Positions 26,201 through 32,056 of a stretch of 64,000 nt of DNA are shown in pieces. Origin of the DNA: Diphasiastrum complanatum (Eukaryota; Streptophyta; Lycopodiopsida; Lycopodiales; Lycopodiaceae); assembly GCA_029204225.1 (NCBI GenBank), contig CM055097.1, forward strand, positions 35,216,804-35,280,803, given 5' to 3'. How positions within the stretch are numbered: position 1 is the first letter of the stretch; each line of letters opens with the position of its first letter. The notes below the pieces were generated by a model. The model saw nothing but the letters and a program-made list of their open reading frames with translations, searched no databases and was not told the DNA's origin. A program made the position numbers and the translations under genes.

Positions 26201-28328
26201 AAAAAGATCAGATCCTTAGCTTACCTATTGGAACTCCCGAAAGGATCTCAAGTGCATCGACTCAAGAAGAGTCTACGTGAAGGAGAGCATCTTGGATCTG
26301 GAGATCAATTGGACCTGTTGGATGAATCATCAAGTGTATCTCGACTTGAACCCAAAAAGATCTTGGATACAAGAACTAAACGATTGAGAAATCATATACT
26401 TACCGAGCATCTGGTTCGATGGAAGTAATGATGATTCCTAGGAACAGGAAGGAAGCTTAAGGAGGAACTTTCCCAGCTTTAATATCTGAGGACAGAACTT
26501 GAATAAGGGGGGAAGAATGTCATGCCCATGACTGGTCTCAGGTAGCGTATCCACGCTAGGGACCGGTAGACCAACAACCTGTAAGTTAATTGTGACTATA
26601 AGGAAATTGGGGCCCTTACGTGTACATGGTCATGATTAATTTACAGGTTGTTGGTCTACCAATCCCCAGCGTGGATATGCTACCCGAGACCAGTCATGGT
26701 CATGACACAAAGCATCCACTAGTGAGAGCCCATAAGGTATACTTAAACCCTCCAAGGCCCATGCACCATTGTGACACCTCCCTAGACACCTCTGCAGCCT
26801 ATCTGGGCCACATCATCCAGTTCTCCAATGACTCACTGATAGACCCATACCCATCCACCATCATGAGTTTATGCCTACAACCATTAATTATCACCTTATG
26901 CACATAAGGGCCCCAATTCCCTTATAGTCATAATTAACTTACGGGTTGTTGGTCTACCGATCTCTAGTGTTGACACGCTAGAGATCTCTAACGTGGTCTT
27001 AAGATATCTAGCGTGGACACGCTACTCGGGACCAGTCGTGGGCATGACACTCCCAAACCCTAGCATACGCACAACATGCAGATTCACCTTCAAGATTAGA
27101 TGCAAGCTACAAAACCTAATAACAACCACTCTTGCATGAGGCAGTGCCTTAACCAAATAGGGACATAACACCTATTTCAGGTTAAGGGCTACCTTATGAT
27201 ATAGGCTAAGGCCTAATACCACTACGCACGTTACGGACATAACACTACACCCTTGCAAACATTGCCAAGCAAACATCTAGCTAAGGGGTTATCAGACTGG
27301 AACAAGGAGAAAGGAACAAGAACTACCACTAAAAAATGCACCCAACAATAGATAGTCTTTCTCCAATTTTCTTCGCATTATAGTTGAAGGCCAGCTTCAA
27401 AGCATCAAACTTCAGACATGAAATTAATGCATTCCGCAAAAATTTATTACCATCTTTTACTCCACAAAAAATAAGATCCTCCTGAGGATAGACTACACTC
27501 CAATATCCATAGAAGGCAGACCTGACTCCGTACAGCTAAGTATGCCAAATTTTGTCATAACCGTATGCCACAAAATGTAAGGCTGATGAAAACACAGTTG
27601 ATAATTACCTACTATATATTTTGTTGTCTTTTTCACCTTTTGCTAATTAACTTGCTTCGGTTTAAAATTTAAACTTAAAGGTGTTATCCTGGTACGTCAC
27701 CGATTCATATTTTGTTTGATATTTTATAGGGCTAATCCGGGTTGGATTGCTAGTGTATGGCCCGTACAGAGAAGAGCACATCTCTTGTACGAGTGCGACT
27801 ATATGTACGAGATATTCGTAGATGTGCGGGCATCATTACAGCCGTTCAAATAAGCTTTGCTTCAGGTGAAGTTGTATCATAATGGAACTGGCAAACACTA
27901 AAGATTATATGGTACTCACCTAAACAGCTGCAGGATTCAACCGAGGCATTTGGTGGAGCCAAGCTTCTGAGCACGTCCAAAGTCTGCAGTGCTCCGCTCC
28001 GCCTGCAAGACGTGTTCACACAAACCCTCACCTCGTACTTCTGCTCTTGGCCTTCAACCCTAGCGGAATCTGCAACCGCCCTCACCTTCCCACTTTTCTT
28101 CTTCAAAAGCACACCTCCTCCATAGTCAGAGCAACCCTTCCAAGACATATCCCAGTTGTAGCAAACCCTACTCGTGTCACAGACTTCGCTTGATCTACAC
28201 CAATGTAACGCGATGCCATTCTTCCAACAGATGGCGTTGGTGTGGTGATTGATGATGAAGAAGGGAGAAACAGAATTGTGATTATGAGAGGTGAATTGAA
28301 CAGCAGCGTGCATGATCCAGGCAGCCAT
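5141..28328 (-). CDS. Host gene 1: thioredoxin-like [2Fe-2S] / TPR protein, six exons
   Basis: Spliced plant gene; exons in coding order are 27920-28328, 9181-9392, 7768-7817, 7488-7575, 5834-5950 and 5141-5215. They total 951 nt, or 316 residues plus stop, and every junction keeps codon phase. Residues 1-95 are a basic, Ser/His-rich leader that could be a plastid transit peptide. Residues 98-140 resemble a thioredoxin-like [2Fe-2S] ferredoxin, with Cys103, Cys108 (CVNTSC), Cys135 and Cys139 (CLGRC) as likely ligands. Residues 172-290 form about three TPR helical pairs ([49 protein letters not shown]). The domain order matches a plant TPR family I recall as chloroplast-associated; its biochemical role is unknown to me. 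Intron 1 is 18.5 kb and full of retrotransposons. The start is the first ATG in frame. The last exon is the least certain part. Confidence 0.82.
5834..5950 (-). CDS. Gene 1 exon 5 (TPR)
   Basis: The acceptor TTGACTACAG precedes 39 whole codons starting [20 protein letters not shown] and ending RRSKSFQ before the donor GTAAAC. It matches the third TPR motif and the short basic tail after it. Phase 0 at both ends. Confidence 0.85.
5951..6196. other. Gene 1 intron 4, 3' part
   Basis: Intron sequence between exon 5 and the miniature LTR element. Nothing else recognised. Intron 4 as a whole runs 5951-7487. Confidence 0.6.
6432..6574 (+). repeat. 3' LTR of the TRIM
   Basis: 143-bp LTR, TGTTGG at the left and CTAACA at the right, abutting a run of G residues. 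Its right-hand 90 bp recurs at about 6235-6322. Half of its length is the tRNA-like segment. Confidence 0.7.
6474..6545 (+). promoter_or_regulatory. tRNA-like sequence with Pol III A and B boxes inside the LTR
   Basis: A 72-nt stretch has tRNA layout. The 5' GGGCGGA can pair with 3' TCTGTCC through two G-U pairs, followed by A. Box A is TAGCGCAGTGG, box B is GGTTCGAATCC, and the T-arm is intact. The anticodon arm is poor (TCCC/GGGA with an enlarged loop), so it is not a believable functional tRNA. The 5' LTR copy keeps box B but has lost box A. A role as internal Pol III promoter is inferred. Confidence 0.6.
6580..7487. other. Gene 1 intron 4, 5' part
   Basis: Intron sequence with no recognisable element or coding motif. 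Confidence 0.55.
7488..7575 (-). CDS. Gene 1 exon 4 (TPR)
   Basis: Acceptor TGTATTTAG and donor GGG|GTAAGA enclose 88 bp. The first base completes the Arg codon and 29 codons follow, beginning [20 protein letters not shown]. The pattern is a canonical TPR helix A and B, ending at APMW before the next repeat. Confidence 0.88.
7768..7817 (-). CDS. Gene 1 exon 3 (TPR, 50-bp micro-exon)
   Basis: Acceptor CCTGCAG and donor AAATAG|GTTGG flank 16 codons plus two bases, [16 protein letters not shown] and a split Arg. This is the loop and second-repeat start expected between AESLYSE of exon 2 and SAVKLEKG of exon 4. The phase fits at both ends. Confidence 0.82.
7818..9180. other. Gene 1 intron 2
   Basis: 1.36-kb intron. 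A direct repeat of TATATTAGCTTTGG occurs near 8012 and 8100. No transposon is recognised. The open frames inside have no domain. Confidence 0.6.
9181..9392 (-). CDS. Gene 1 exon 2 (end of Fe-S domain, first TPR helix)
   Basis: The acceptor GTTTTGCAG precedes GGCGCTGTGG. The first two bases complete the Gly codon split by intron 1, giving [10 protein letters not shown] across the junction. Residues 138-207 follow, including [13 protein letters not shown], typical of the end of the thioredoxin-like fold, and the TPR helix [20 protein letters not shown]. The donor GAG|GTGCCA is a weak consensus but leaves phase 0 as exon 3 requires. Confidence 0.85.
10853..11224 (+). repeat. 5' LTR of Ty3/gypsy element A
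   Basis: 372 bp, TGTTAGGG to GTAACA. It is followed after two bases by the PBS TGGTATCAGAGCC. The first 102 bp recur in inverted orientation at 14301-14402. Purine-rich GGGAGGGGAGA sits just upstream and looks like a polypurine tract, which is unexpected for a 5' LTR. Confidence 0.8.
11227..11239 (+). other. Primer-binding site of element A
   Basis: TGGTATCAGAGCC, complementary to the 3' end of initiator tRNA-Met, two bases after the LTR. Confidence 0.8.
11240..12115 (+). other. Leader of element A
   Basis: About 0.88 kb between PBS and gag start. It contains several CACGTGGCA-type words (near 11435, 11608) but no gag-like frame. Probably untranslated leader. Confidence 0.5.
12116..12775 (+). 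pseudogene. Ty3/gypsy element A gag, broken
   Basis: The frame begins [10 protein letters not shown] at 12116 and is stopped at about 12267. It stays open from 12281 to 12628, with the retrotransposon gag core ([33 protein letters not shown]), then hits TAG and reads on weakly ([16 protein letters not shown]). The CCHC zinc knuckle and the protease expected next are missing. The reading joins pol at about 12830 after a deletion. Gag would form the particle, but this copy cannot. Confidence 0.75.
12830..14300 (+). pseudogene. Ty3/gypsy element A reverse transcriptase and partial RNase H, broken
   Basis: The RT N-terminal part runs 12830-13459 (ending in [40 protein letters not shown]). A frameshift near 13433 follows, then the core continues from 13470, with the long frame 13527-14417 ([19 protein letters not shown], active site [12 protein letters not shown]). 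RNase H motifs follow: [22 protein letters not shown] and [11 protein letters not shown]. The frame then runs straight into an inverted LTR piece at 14301, so the RNase H C-terminus and integrase are missing on this strand. They are found on the opposite strand immediately downstream. Chromovirus-like by its chromodomain partner. Confidence 0.85.
14301..14402 (-). repeat. Inverted 3' LTR start of element A
   Basis: Reverse complement of LTR bases 1-102 (compare 10853-10954) with few mismatches. Next to it at 14403-14416 is the minus-strand polypurine tract (AAGGAAGAGGGAA), the normal neighbour of a 3' LTR. Confidence 0.85.
14430..15728 (-). pseudogene. Ty3/gypsy element A integrase and chromodomain, inverted and interrupted
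   Basis: Three consecutive minus frames, 15408-15728, 15168-15398 and 14430-15164, separated by stops. They read the HHCC zinc finger ([22 protein letters not shown]), the first catalytic Asp (SMDFVVGLP), the second (SDRDPKFTG), the Glu region ([10 protein letters not shown]), the C-terminal barrel ([25 protein letters not shown]) and a chromodomain ([15 protein letters not shown]). Integrase inserts the cDNA and the chromodomain targets chromatin. The stops make this copy inactive. The segment continues the plus-strand RNase H of the same family, so it is best read as the inverted 3' half of element A. Confidence 0.85.
15813..16070 (-). pseudogene. Element A RNase H C-terminus and linker, inverted
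   Basis: Minus frame with [19 protein letters not shown] and VADALSR, the end of the Ty3 RNase H domain. It starts only a few codons after the point where the plus-strand frame at 14300 stops. The right boundary is a junction with copia LTR sequence at 16069-16071. Confidence 0.8.
16069..16225 (+). repeat. Inverted partial copia LTR
   Basis: 157 bp that are the reverse complement of the copia LTR interior (compare 16440-16604 and about 21460-21665). It lacks the TG/CA ends, so it is a fragment. It retains the stretch around TTTCTATGTAACTTATAG that the nearer LTR has lost but the far LTR keeps. Confidence 0.85.
16226..16296 (-). mobile_element. Ty3 element B fragment, left of copia insertion
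   Basis: In reverse complement it matches the integrase tail of the related copy at about 26214-26286 ([13 protein letters not shown] region). It is contiguous with 21837 onward once the copia element is removed. It ends in AGGAT, the copia target duplication. Confidence 0.75.
16297..16776 (-). repeat. Copia 3' LTR (left)
   Basis: 480 bp. It is about 45 bp shorter than the other LTR because a block after the tandem CTATCCAACTACTTGACTATT units is missing near 16575. Confidence 0.9.
16979..19585 (-). CDS. Copia 868-codon ORF: integrase plus duplicated linker, no RT core
   Basis: Long uninterrupted frame. The GAG-pre-integrase motif ([28 protein letters not shown]) and integrase core ([41 protein letters not shown]) are followed by the post-core motif [12 protein letters not shown]. 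The second catalytic Asp is Asn (RTNRGGEY, codon 18866-18868), so strand transfer should fail. After the RT start ([20 protein letters not shown]) the frame jumps to a late-RT motif ([14 protein letters not shown]), deleting the YVDD core. From about 17720 to 17085 it then repeats, in diverged form, part of the integrase core ([12 protein letters not shown]), the linker (EHFGQQSV) and the RT start. The frame has stayed open despite these lesions. Confidence 0.85.
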   Translation of the reverse strand: MMDNTSYPIKGIGVIPIILPNGEEKYIRNVLYVPKIKKNLISVSTIMNQGLVVEFKEDKWLIKDPKRSLMIIASGTLRGGLFLMDTYERRASSSFCLVASSSHSLELAELWHARFGHLNFASLKMLKRFNMVEDIPNIEHPEGHVCEGCILGKFQRQAFPIDGTIRVDGKFDLVHSDVCGPMRTESIGRCKYFVTFIDDLSRFTWIYPMKAKSEVFQRFKDFLAMIENQFGHSLKILRTNRGGEYIKNTFGTCLQSKGIHHQMTTPYTPQQNGVAERKNRTIMEMARCMLKAKGLPHKFWAEAVITAAYVSNRCPTKALKVLTPHEVWCGKKPTVSHLRIFGCTAYAFIPDKLRTKLDDKGVKCIFVGYSSESKGYRLFNMDTNKIIVSRDVHFDEKTSYDVAPTHVMKGDFPHDAYVEIFTDLVLSSNHEEKGRPSTSSGQPTTSILQPIVHQEEPIYDEEQPVEDIGQQGPSSEHFGQQSVDKVKAIRQPKPVPKWLLQTLQYNKVDHFYEGKTRASTKSVEFADFFDFALISIEDGAVEPVFHEQARGVKCWEDAMQEEYNSLMKNHTWVLVDLPHGAGIFISQQRYIEQMLKQYYFFKSPQVDAYDGCISEKFHAKPFQFNVLAKAEKFKHSLKPFCTNRGGSQHVSISTFVQSVKSEHLFGENFSLFEKSSMSSHASSRDSFDDAIVDSSLDSLPNFYDEDVGQQVQSSSFGHLQPILHHEQSIMLQEQPAEDFGQHGPCWEHFGQQSVEQPITVPCRLLETLQDSKEISYYERKAHASLKSVPLADSFGSTLTLHHDVGTLPILCEQVIDGKVREDVMAKEFGTLFYCPYDKKYFRIMWEPMMDYRSMFRLIAEFMLVPYFG
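19575..19829 (-). pseudogene. Copia aspartic protease segment
   Basis: The minus frame contains [12 protein letters not shown], the copia protease active-site motif with the catalytic Asp in DSGA. The frame stops at about 19575, and a one-base shift leads into the long integrase frame that starts at 19585. Confidence 0.8.
19652..20707 (-). pseudogene. Copia gag with zinc knuckle, frameshifted
   Basis: Starts at the ATG at 20707 (MAKESESIG) and has the copia gag N-terminus ([25 protein letters not shown]). It continues in other frames through 20107-20406 ([29 protein letters not shown]). A CCHC knuckle is encoded at 19890-19931 ([14 protein letters not shown], spacing C-X2-C-X4-H-X4-C). At least two frameshifts separate the parts, so an intact Gag cannot be made from this copy. 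Confidence 0.8.
21298..21311 (-). other. Copia primer-binding site
   Basis: Minus-strand TGGTATCAGAGCTG directly next to the 5' LTR; initiator tRNA-Met type. Confidence 0.85.
21312..21836 (-). repeat. Copia 5' LTR (right)
   Basis: 525 bp. It contains at least three tandem units of a 23-bp repeat (CTATCCAACTACTTGACTAT plus three bases) at about 21524-21600. Confidence 0.9.
21837..23060 (-). pseudogene. Ty3/gypsy element B, degraded integrase region
   Basis: In reverse complement, 21842-22010 matches the integrase barrel at 26075-26220 almost base for base. 22430-22830 aligns with the integrase core of element A (14.9-15.5 kb region). No frame of useful length survives. It continues across the copia insertion to 16226-16296. 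The right-hand limit near 23060 is approximate. Confidence 0.65.
23061..24842. other. Intron sequence, nothing recognised
   Basis: AT-rich, no coding motif. It may be further decayed Ty3 sequence, but I could not align it by eye. Confidence 0.45.
24843..25073 (-). repeat. Ty3 element C-family LTR fragment, minus orientation
   Basis: Near-identical to 26709-26927 (shared CACTAGTGAGAGCCC, CCTCCAAGGCCCATGCACCA, TATCTGGGCCAC). The first part of that LTR is missing here, and the fragment butts directly against RT coding sequence at about 25077. Confidence 0.8.
25077..26428 (+). pseudogene. Ty3/gypsy element C pol with internal deletion
   Basis: The RT start is frameshifted (25080-25440: [35 protein letters not shown]). 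The core frame 25441-25914 follows ([19 protein letters not shown], with FLDD in place of the usual YLDD). The frame 25871-26428 begins in RNase H ([30 protein letters not shown]) and runs without a break into the integrase C-terminal barrel ([29 protein letters not shown]) and chromodomain start (TEHLVRWK). The integrase zinc finger and catalytic core are deleted in frame. The copy is inactive. Confidence 0.85.
26506..26707. repeat. PPT and head-to-head LTR palindrome
   Basis: The polypurine tract AGGGGGGAAGAA (26506-26517) is followed by LTR start TGTCATGCCCATGACTGG at 26518. About 85 bp later the sequence turns back and reads the same LTR start in reverse, ending CATGACA at 26707. The arms of about 83 bp pair with roughly 10 mismatches around a loop of about 20 bp. 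Confidence 0.85.
26708..27049 (-). repeat. Ty3 element C-family LTR, minus orientation
   Basis: Its minus-strand start TGTCATGCCCACGACTGG is at 27049, with purine-rich GGGTTTGGGAG beside it as a possible PPT. The interior matches 24843-25073. It contains a local duplication of the TCTAGCGTG/ACACGCTA block (26960-27030) absent from the copy at 26518. Confidence 0.7.
27050..27919. other. Gene 1 intron 1, 5' end
   Basis: No coding or repeat signal recognised before the donor of exon 1. Confidence 0.5.
27920..28328 (-). CDS. Gene 1 exon 1 (leader and Fe-S domain)
   Basis: Starts at the ATG at 28328; the frame upstream offers only a TTG. It ends at a strong donor, TTTAG|GTGAGT, after residue 136 plus one base. 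It encodes the putative transit peptide and the thioredoxin-like fold with CVNTSC and ESCSCL. The final glycine codon is split by intron 1 and is completed by exon 2. Confidence 0.88.
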
Positions 28329-28480
28329 GGAAAAAGATGGATCGCAACCCAAACTCTAGAGAAGAGAGCAGAGCATTGCTATTTGTGTTGAAAAAAACAA
28401 TGGATCTTAAGGAAAATAGAGCTTTGAGTGTGGCCTATAGATTGTTCACCACGTGGCAAATGTTGATTGGCTATGTTAGT
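28329..28480 (-). promoter_or_regulatory. Gene 1 5' UTR and proximal promoter with a G-box
   Basis: A perfect palindromic G-box core CCACGTGG lies at 28449-28456, about 120 bp upstream of the ATG. Between them is a pyrimidine-rich stretch (CTCTGCTCTCTTCTCT) typical of plant TSS regions. G-boxes bind bZIP and bHLH factors, including light-signalling factors. This would suit a plastid protein, but function is inferred from the motif alone. Confidence 0.45.
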
Positions 28481-30098
28481 GTAGGACACACACTTGTGCA
28501 TTAAAATCTCCACTGAGGGGGCCTCAACTCAAGCCTCTTTGTTTTGCTTATGGGATTATGTTTTTGGCTGCCCGCAATGCCACATCATCAGGCATACAAA
28601 AATTTTCAAAAATATAAAACGAGTGGCTAAGCACTCCCCAGGACCAAACAGGTGTGGCTGAGCATGCCCTAAGCCCAAACAAGTTTGCTCTTCTTAGATA
28701 TGAAGACCCTAGAGTGCAGGTCCTATCAATCTCATCTTGGAGGCACGTCAATCGGGCCATCCGAGCACTACCTCGGCCACCCATTCACATTATCTCAGAC
28801 AAGGAGAAGAAAATTGCTAAGGGGTAGAGATTGAGTGTAGGAGTCATGAGTGGCAAGGGTAGCGCCAAGCCCAAAGGCAAGCTTGACTCCAAGTCCCATT
28901 GGGCCCAACCATAGCAAAACATGAGCCTTACAATGACCATGTTACTACAAATTTGAGGGTATTTTGCACCTACACTACCATGACTTTGTGTCTTGGGGGC
29001 TCTTCATCCAAGGGTCGAGCACACTTGACAAATGATGACAGGTTCTATTACTAAAGTCTCCTCCTCAGCCCCAATTACCCAAGTGCAAAATATGATGCTC
29101 CCAAATACACCCTTGGCCATAGCAAAATATGACATATGCAAAAGTACAAATCCTCAAGATTTGTCACAAATGGGAACCAAGGGAAAGAGGTTCTAGTTGT
29201 GCACATAAGAAATGATTTTGTTTGTGAATTAATGCTTTGCTTGGAAAAATTTGTGTTGGTGTATGGGTTTAAATGAAAGCCTCACCACTTGTCAACGAGT
29301 GCAACTTTCATATTGATTTTAGATTATAGGAGACATGTAAAAAGCCAATTTTCGTGCATGCTTATGAGATACATGGGATCATGAGGGCATGGAGAGATTT
29401 GACCTCTTTCAAGAGACTACCAATGACCATTTATACCCTCTTCGAACTCCCATTGCTTGTTGCAATTTGAGGGTTATATTGGCTTTCAAAGGCACTTTTA
29501 GTTGTAATTTACATCTACTTTTATGTCTCTTCTTCACCAGAGTCAAAATTCAAGCCCTAGTGACAAACAACAACACCACATATTCGATCCACTTTTTAAA
29601 TTTGGCAGCATCACAGTGTAAAATTAACATCCCAAGTGTCACTCGTATAAAAGAGGAGCCGCACTTGCCTTTAGCGACTACATTAGTGTAATTTTCACAT
29701 AGAACAATTGATTTTAAGGAGGATTCTTGTGCCACCTATAAGTAATAAGTTTGGTTAGAGATGATTTGATCAAGTTATTACCCCAATACAATAAACCTTA
29801 AACTGGTTAGAAATTAGGGGTGTGTGTGCGTGTAACATAAGAAAAGAAGTTTTCTATAAGATGAGAATGATGGTAATTGATGAATTTTACTAATCGATGT
29901 ATAAGTGATTCTCTGATTGATCTACTAAATTATATTTTCTCTTCTTTTCTTGTGTTTGTACTATATTATATTTAAGCCAATATTCATCTAATTCATTTTT
30001 TTGATTATTATTGATAAAATGAGTGCAAAAGGATCCTAATCAATCATAATGCAATGGATCAAATTGAATGCATACTAGTCATTGAAATCGAGGCTAGA
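28481..30098. other. Upstream intergenic region of gene 1
   Basis: Contains short open frames only. None shows a domain, and I recognise no RNA gene. Confidence 0.5.
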
Positions 30099-30740
30099 TC
30101 ACAATTCTAGCTTATCTTGAGACAATTGCTCGACATTGGCACATATATTTTTTTTGATCATGTCTATCATCTCTTGATTATTTCCCGTAATAATCAAGTC
30201 ATCAACATAAAACACAATCAAAGCAACCATACCATCAAAGCATAAGACATATAGATTTGGATCAGAATGTGTTCTCACCATCCCCTTTGAATGCAAGTAG
30301 GCATCAATCTTGCTATGCCACGCACGTGGTGTCTGTTTAAGACCATAAAGCGCTTTCTTCAAGTGACATACGTTATTTTCCTGTCCTTTCGCTACAAAGC
30401 CTTCAGGTTGATCCATGAACACCTTCTCTTCTAACTCACCATTTTAAAAAGCAGATTTCACATCCATCTGATGCAAAGGCCAACCAAAATGTGAAGCTAA
30501 AGCAACAAGTAGACGTAGAGCATTCCACTTACATACTGGTGCAAAGGTCTCCTCATAGTCAATGCCTTTACTTTGTACATACCCTTTGACTACCAATCTT
30601 GCCTTGTGCTTTGCTATACTTCCATCTGCATGGTACTTAGTCATGTATACCCATTTGCAACCAATGGGTTTCTTGTCAACTGGTGGTTCTACTAAGTCCC
30701 ATGTGCTATGCTTAGCAATTGACTCCATCTCCTCTCCCAT
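30099..30740 (-). pseudogene. Copia element 2 reverse transcriptase, truncated
   Basis: Frame 30444-30740 carries the RT start (HSTWDLVEPP, IGCKWVYMTKY, ARLVVKGYVQ, DYEETFAPV, HQMDVKSAF). After a stop at about 30442 the frame 30099-30422 continues (VCHLKKALYGLKQTPRAWH) with active site VFYVDDLIITGN. The remaining RT and RNase H are absent. Confidence 0.88.
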
Positions 30741-31098
30741 GGCCTTGACCCAAATGTCATCATCCTTCGCTTCACCATAAGTCGAAGGTTCTTTGCTTTG
30801 AATAATGCTAGATAAGAGAGCATAATTTGCTTTATACCTTTCAGGTTATATCTTCTCTCTTGCTGATCTTCGAGCTCTCCCTGGCTAGATGATCCTGGAA
30901 AGTCATCCATGTCGCGGCTCTCCAACAATCTCTCAAACCACTTAGGGAGCTTCCTGTCAAGTGATCGGCTTCCTGGTGAAAATGTATCCCATGGTACATC
31001 CTTCTCCTTGCGTTTGTCACCTGCAACTTCAATTCTTCTTGCGTCAAAAGGTTTGTCTCTACCTCTCTAACCTGTCTCTAGAGGTTGAGTAGTAGTAT
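30741..31098 (-). pseudogene. Copia element 2 integrase-RT linker, frameshifted
   Basis: Low-identity linker between integrase and RT, read in short overlapping minus frames. No domain of its own. Confidence 0.5.
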
Positions 31099-31995
31099 TT
31101 AAGATGTATCCTCATGTTCATCACTTGGAAGGCCCATGAATGGATCATCATTAGGAGGTATCCTCACTATACCATCTTTCCCACTGGATGTATCTATCTT
31201 TTCAGCATCCTCGTCTTCATACATCTTGGATTCATCAAAGATAACATCACGGCTTACATGGATTTTGTTTTCCACTGGATTAAAACATCTATAGCCCTTT
31301 ACACGATCATCATATTCTAGGAATATACACTTGATAGCTTTTACATCAAGTTTATGTCTCTCTTCCTTAGGAATGTGTACAAAGGCTTTACATCCAAAGA
31401 TTCGCAAGTGGTTCACCTTTGGCTTCTTCTTCGTGAATGTTTCCTCAGGTGTTATCTTTGGTATGACAATGGTAGGACTTCTAGTTTGAAGATAGACTGT
31501 CGTACTGCATGCTTCTGACCAAAAATCTTTTGGTAGTTTCATCTCAGCTAGCATAGATCTGGCACTTTCCACAATCGTACGATTCTTGCGCTCAGCTACA
31601 CCATTGAGAGCAGGAGTATGAGCTTGCGTAAATTGTCTTTTGATCCCACATTGATCACAAAGATCATTGAAGTCATTAGACTTGTACTCACCTCTACTAT
31701 CTGATCTTAGGACTTTGATTTTCCTACCTGTCTGATTTTCAACCAATGCTTTGAAGCTCTTGAAATTGTCAAATGCATCCGATTTCTTCTTCAAGAAGTA
31801 GATCCACGTCTTATGTGACATATCATCAATAAAGGTCATGAAATAGAAGGCTTTACCTAAGGACATGGTCCTCATAGGCCCGCATAAATCTGTGTGGATT
31901 AAATCCAAGATGTTCTTTGCTCTTGCAATACCACCTTTATTGAACTTCTCTCGATGTTGCTTCCCATATACACATGATTTGCACATCAATTTCAA
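31099..31995 (-). pseudogene. Copia element 2 integrase
   Basis: 298-codon minus frame with CKSCVYGKQHREKF (zinc-finger end), LDLIHTDLCGPM, FMTFIDDMSHKTWIYF, VLRSDSRGEYKSNDF (catalytic Asp kept), [20 protein letters not shown] (Glu region) and HLRIFGCKAFVHIP. The core residues look intact, but the frame is cut off from gag-protease upstream and RT downstream. Confidence 0.85.
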
Positions 31996-32056
31996 GCGGT
32001 CTTCTATAGTAGGTAATCATGTTACCATCTCCAATTTCCTCATCAAACTGCTAAGT

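Larger units (their letters stand above)
9393..27919 (-). other. Gene 1 intron 1, 18.5 kb, with nested retrotransposons
   Basis: Bounded by donor GTGAGT at 27914-27919 and acceptor TTGCAG at 9393-9398. It holds at least four LTR-retrotransposon copies in both orientations, listed separately. The 9393-10852 end and the 27050-27919 end show no coding or repeat signal I recognise. Confidence 0.8.

Noticed and set aside
27846-28352. Unspliced 168-residue ORF as the full gene 1 product
   Set aside because: The upstream start is TTG, and the 3' end reads past a perfect donor (TTTAG|GTGAGT). Splicing to 9392 restores the cysteine motif.
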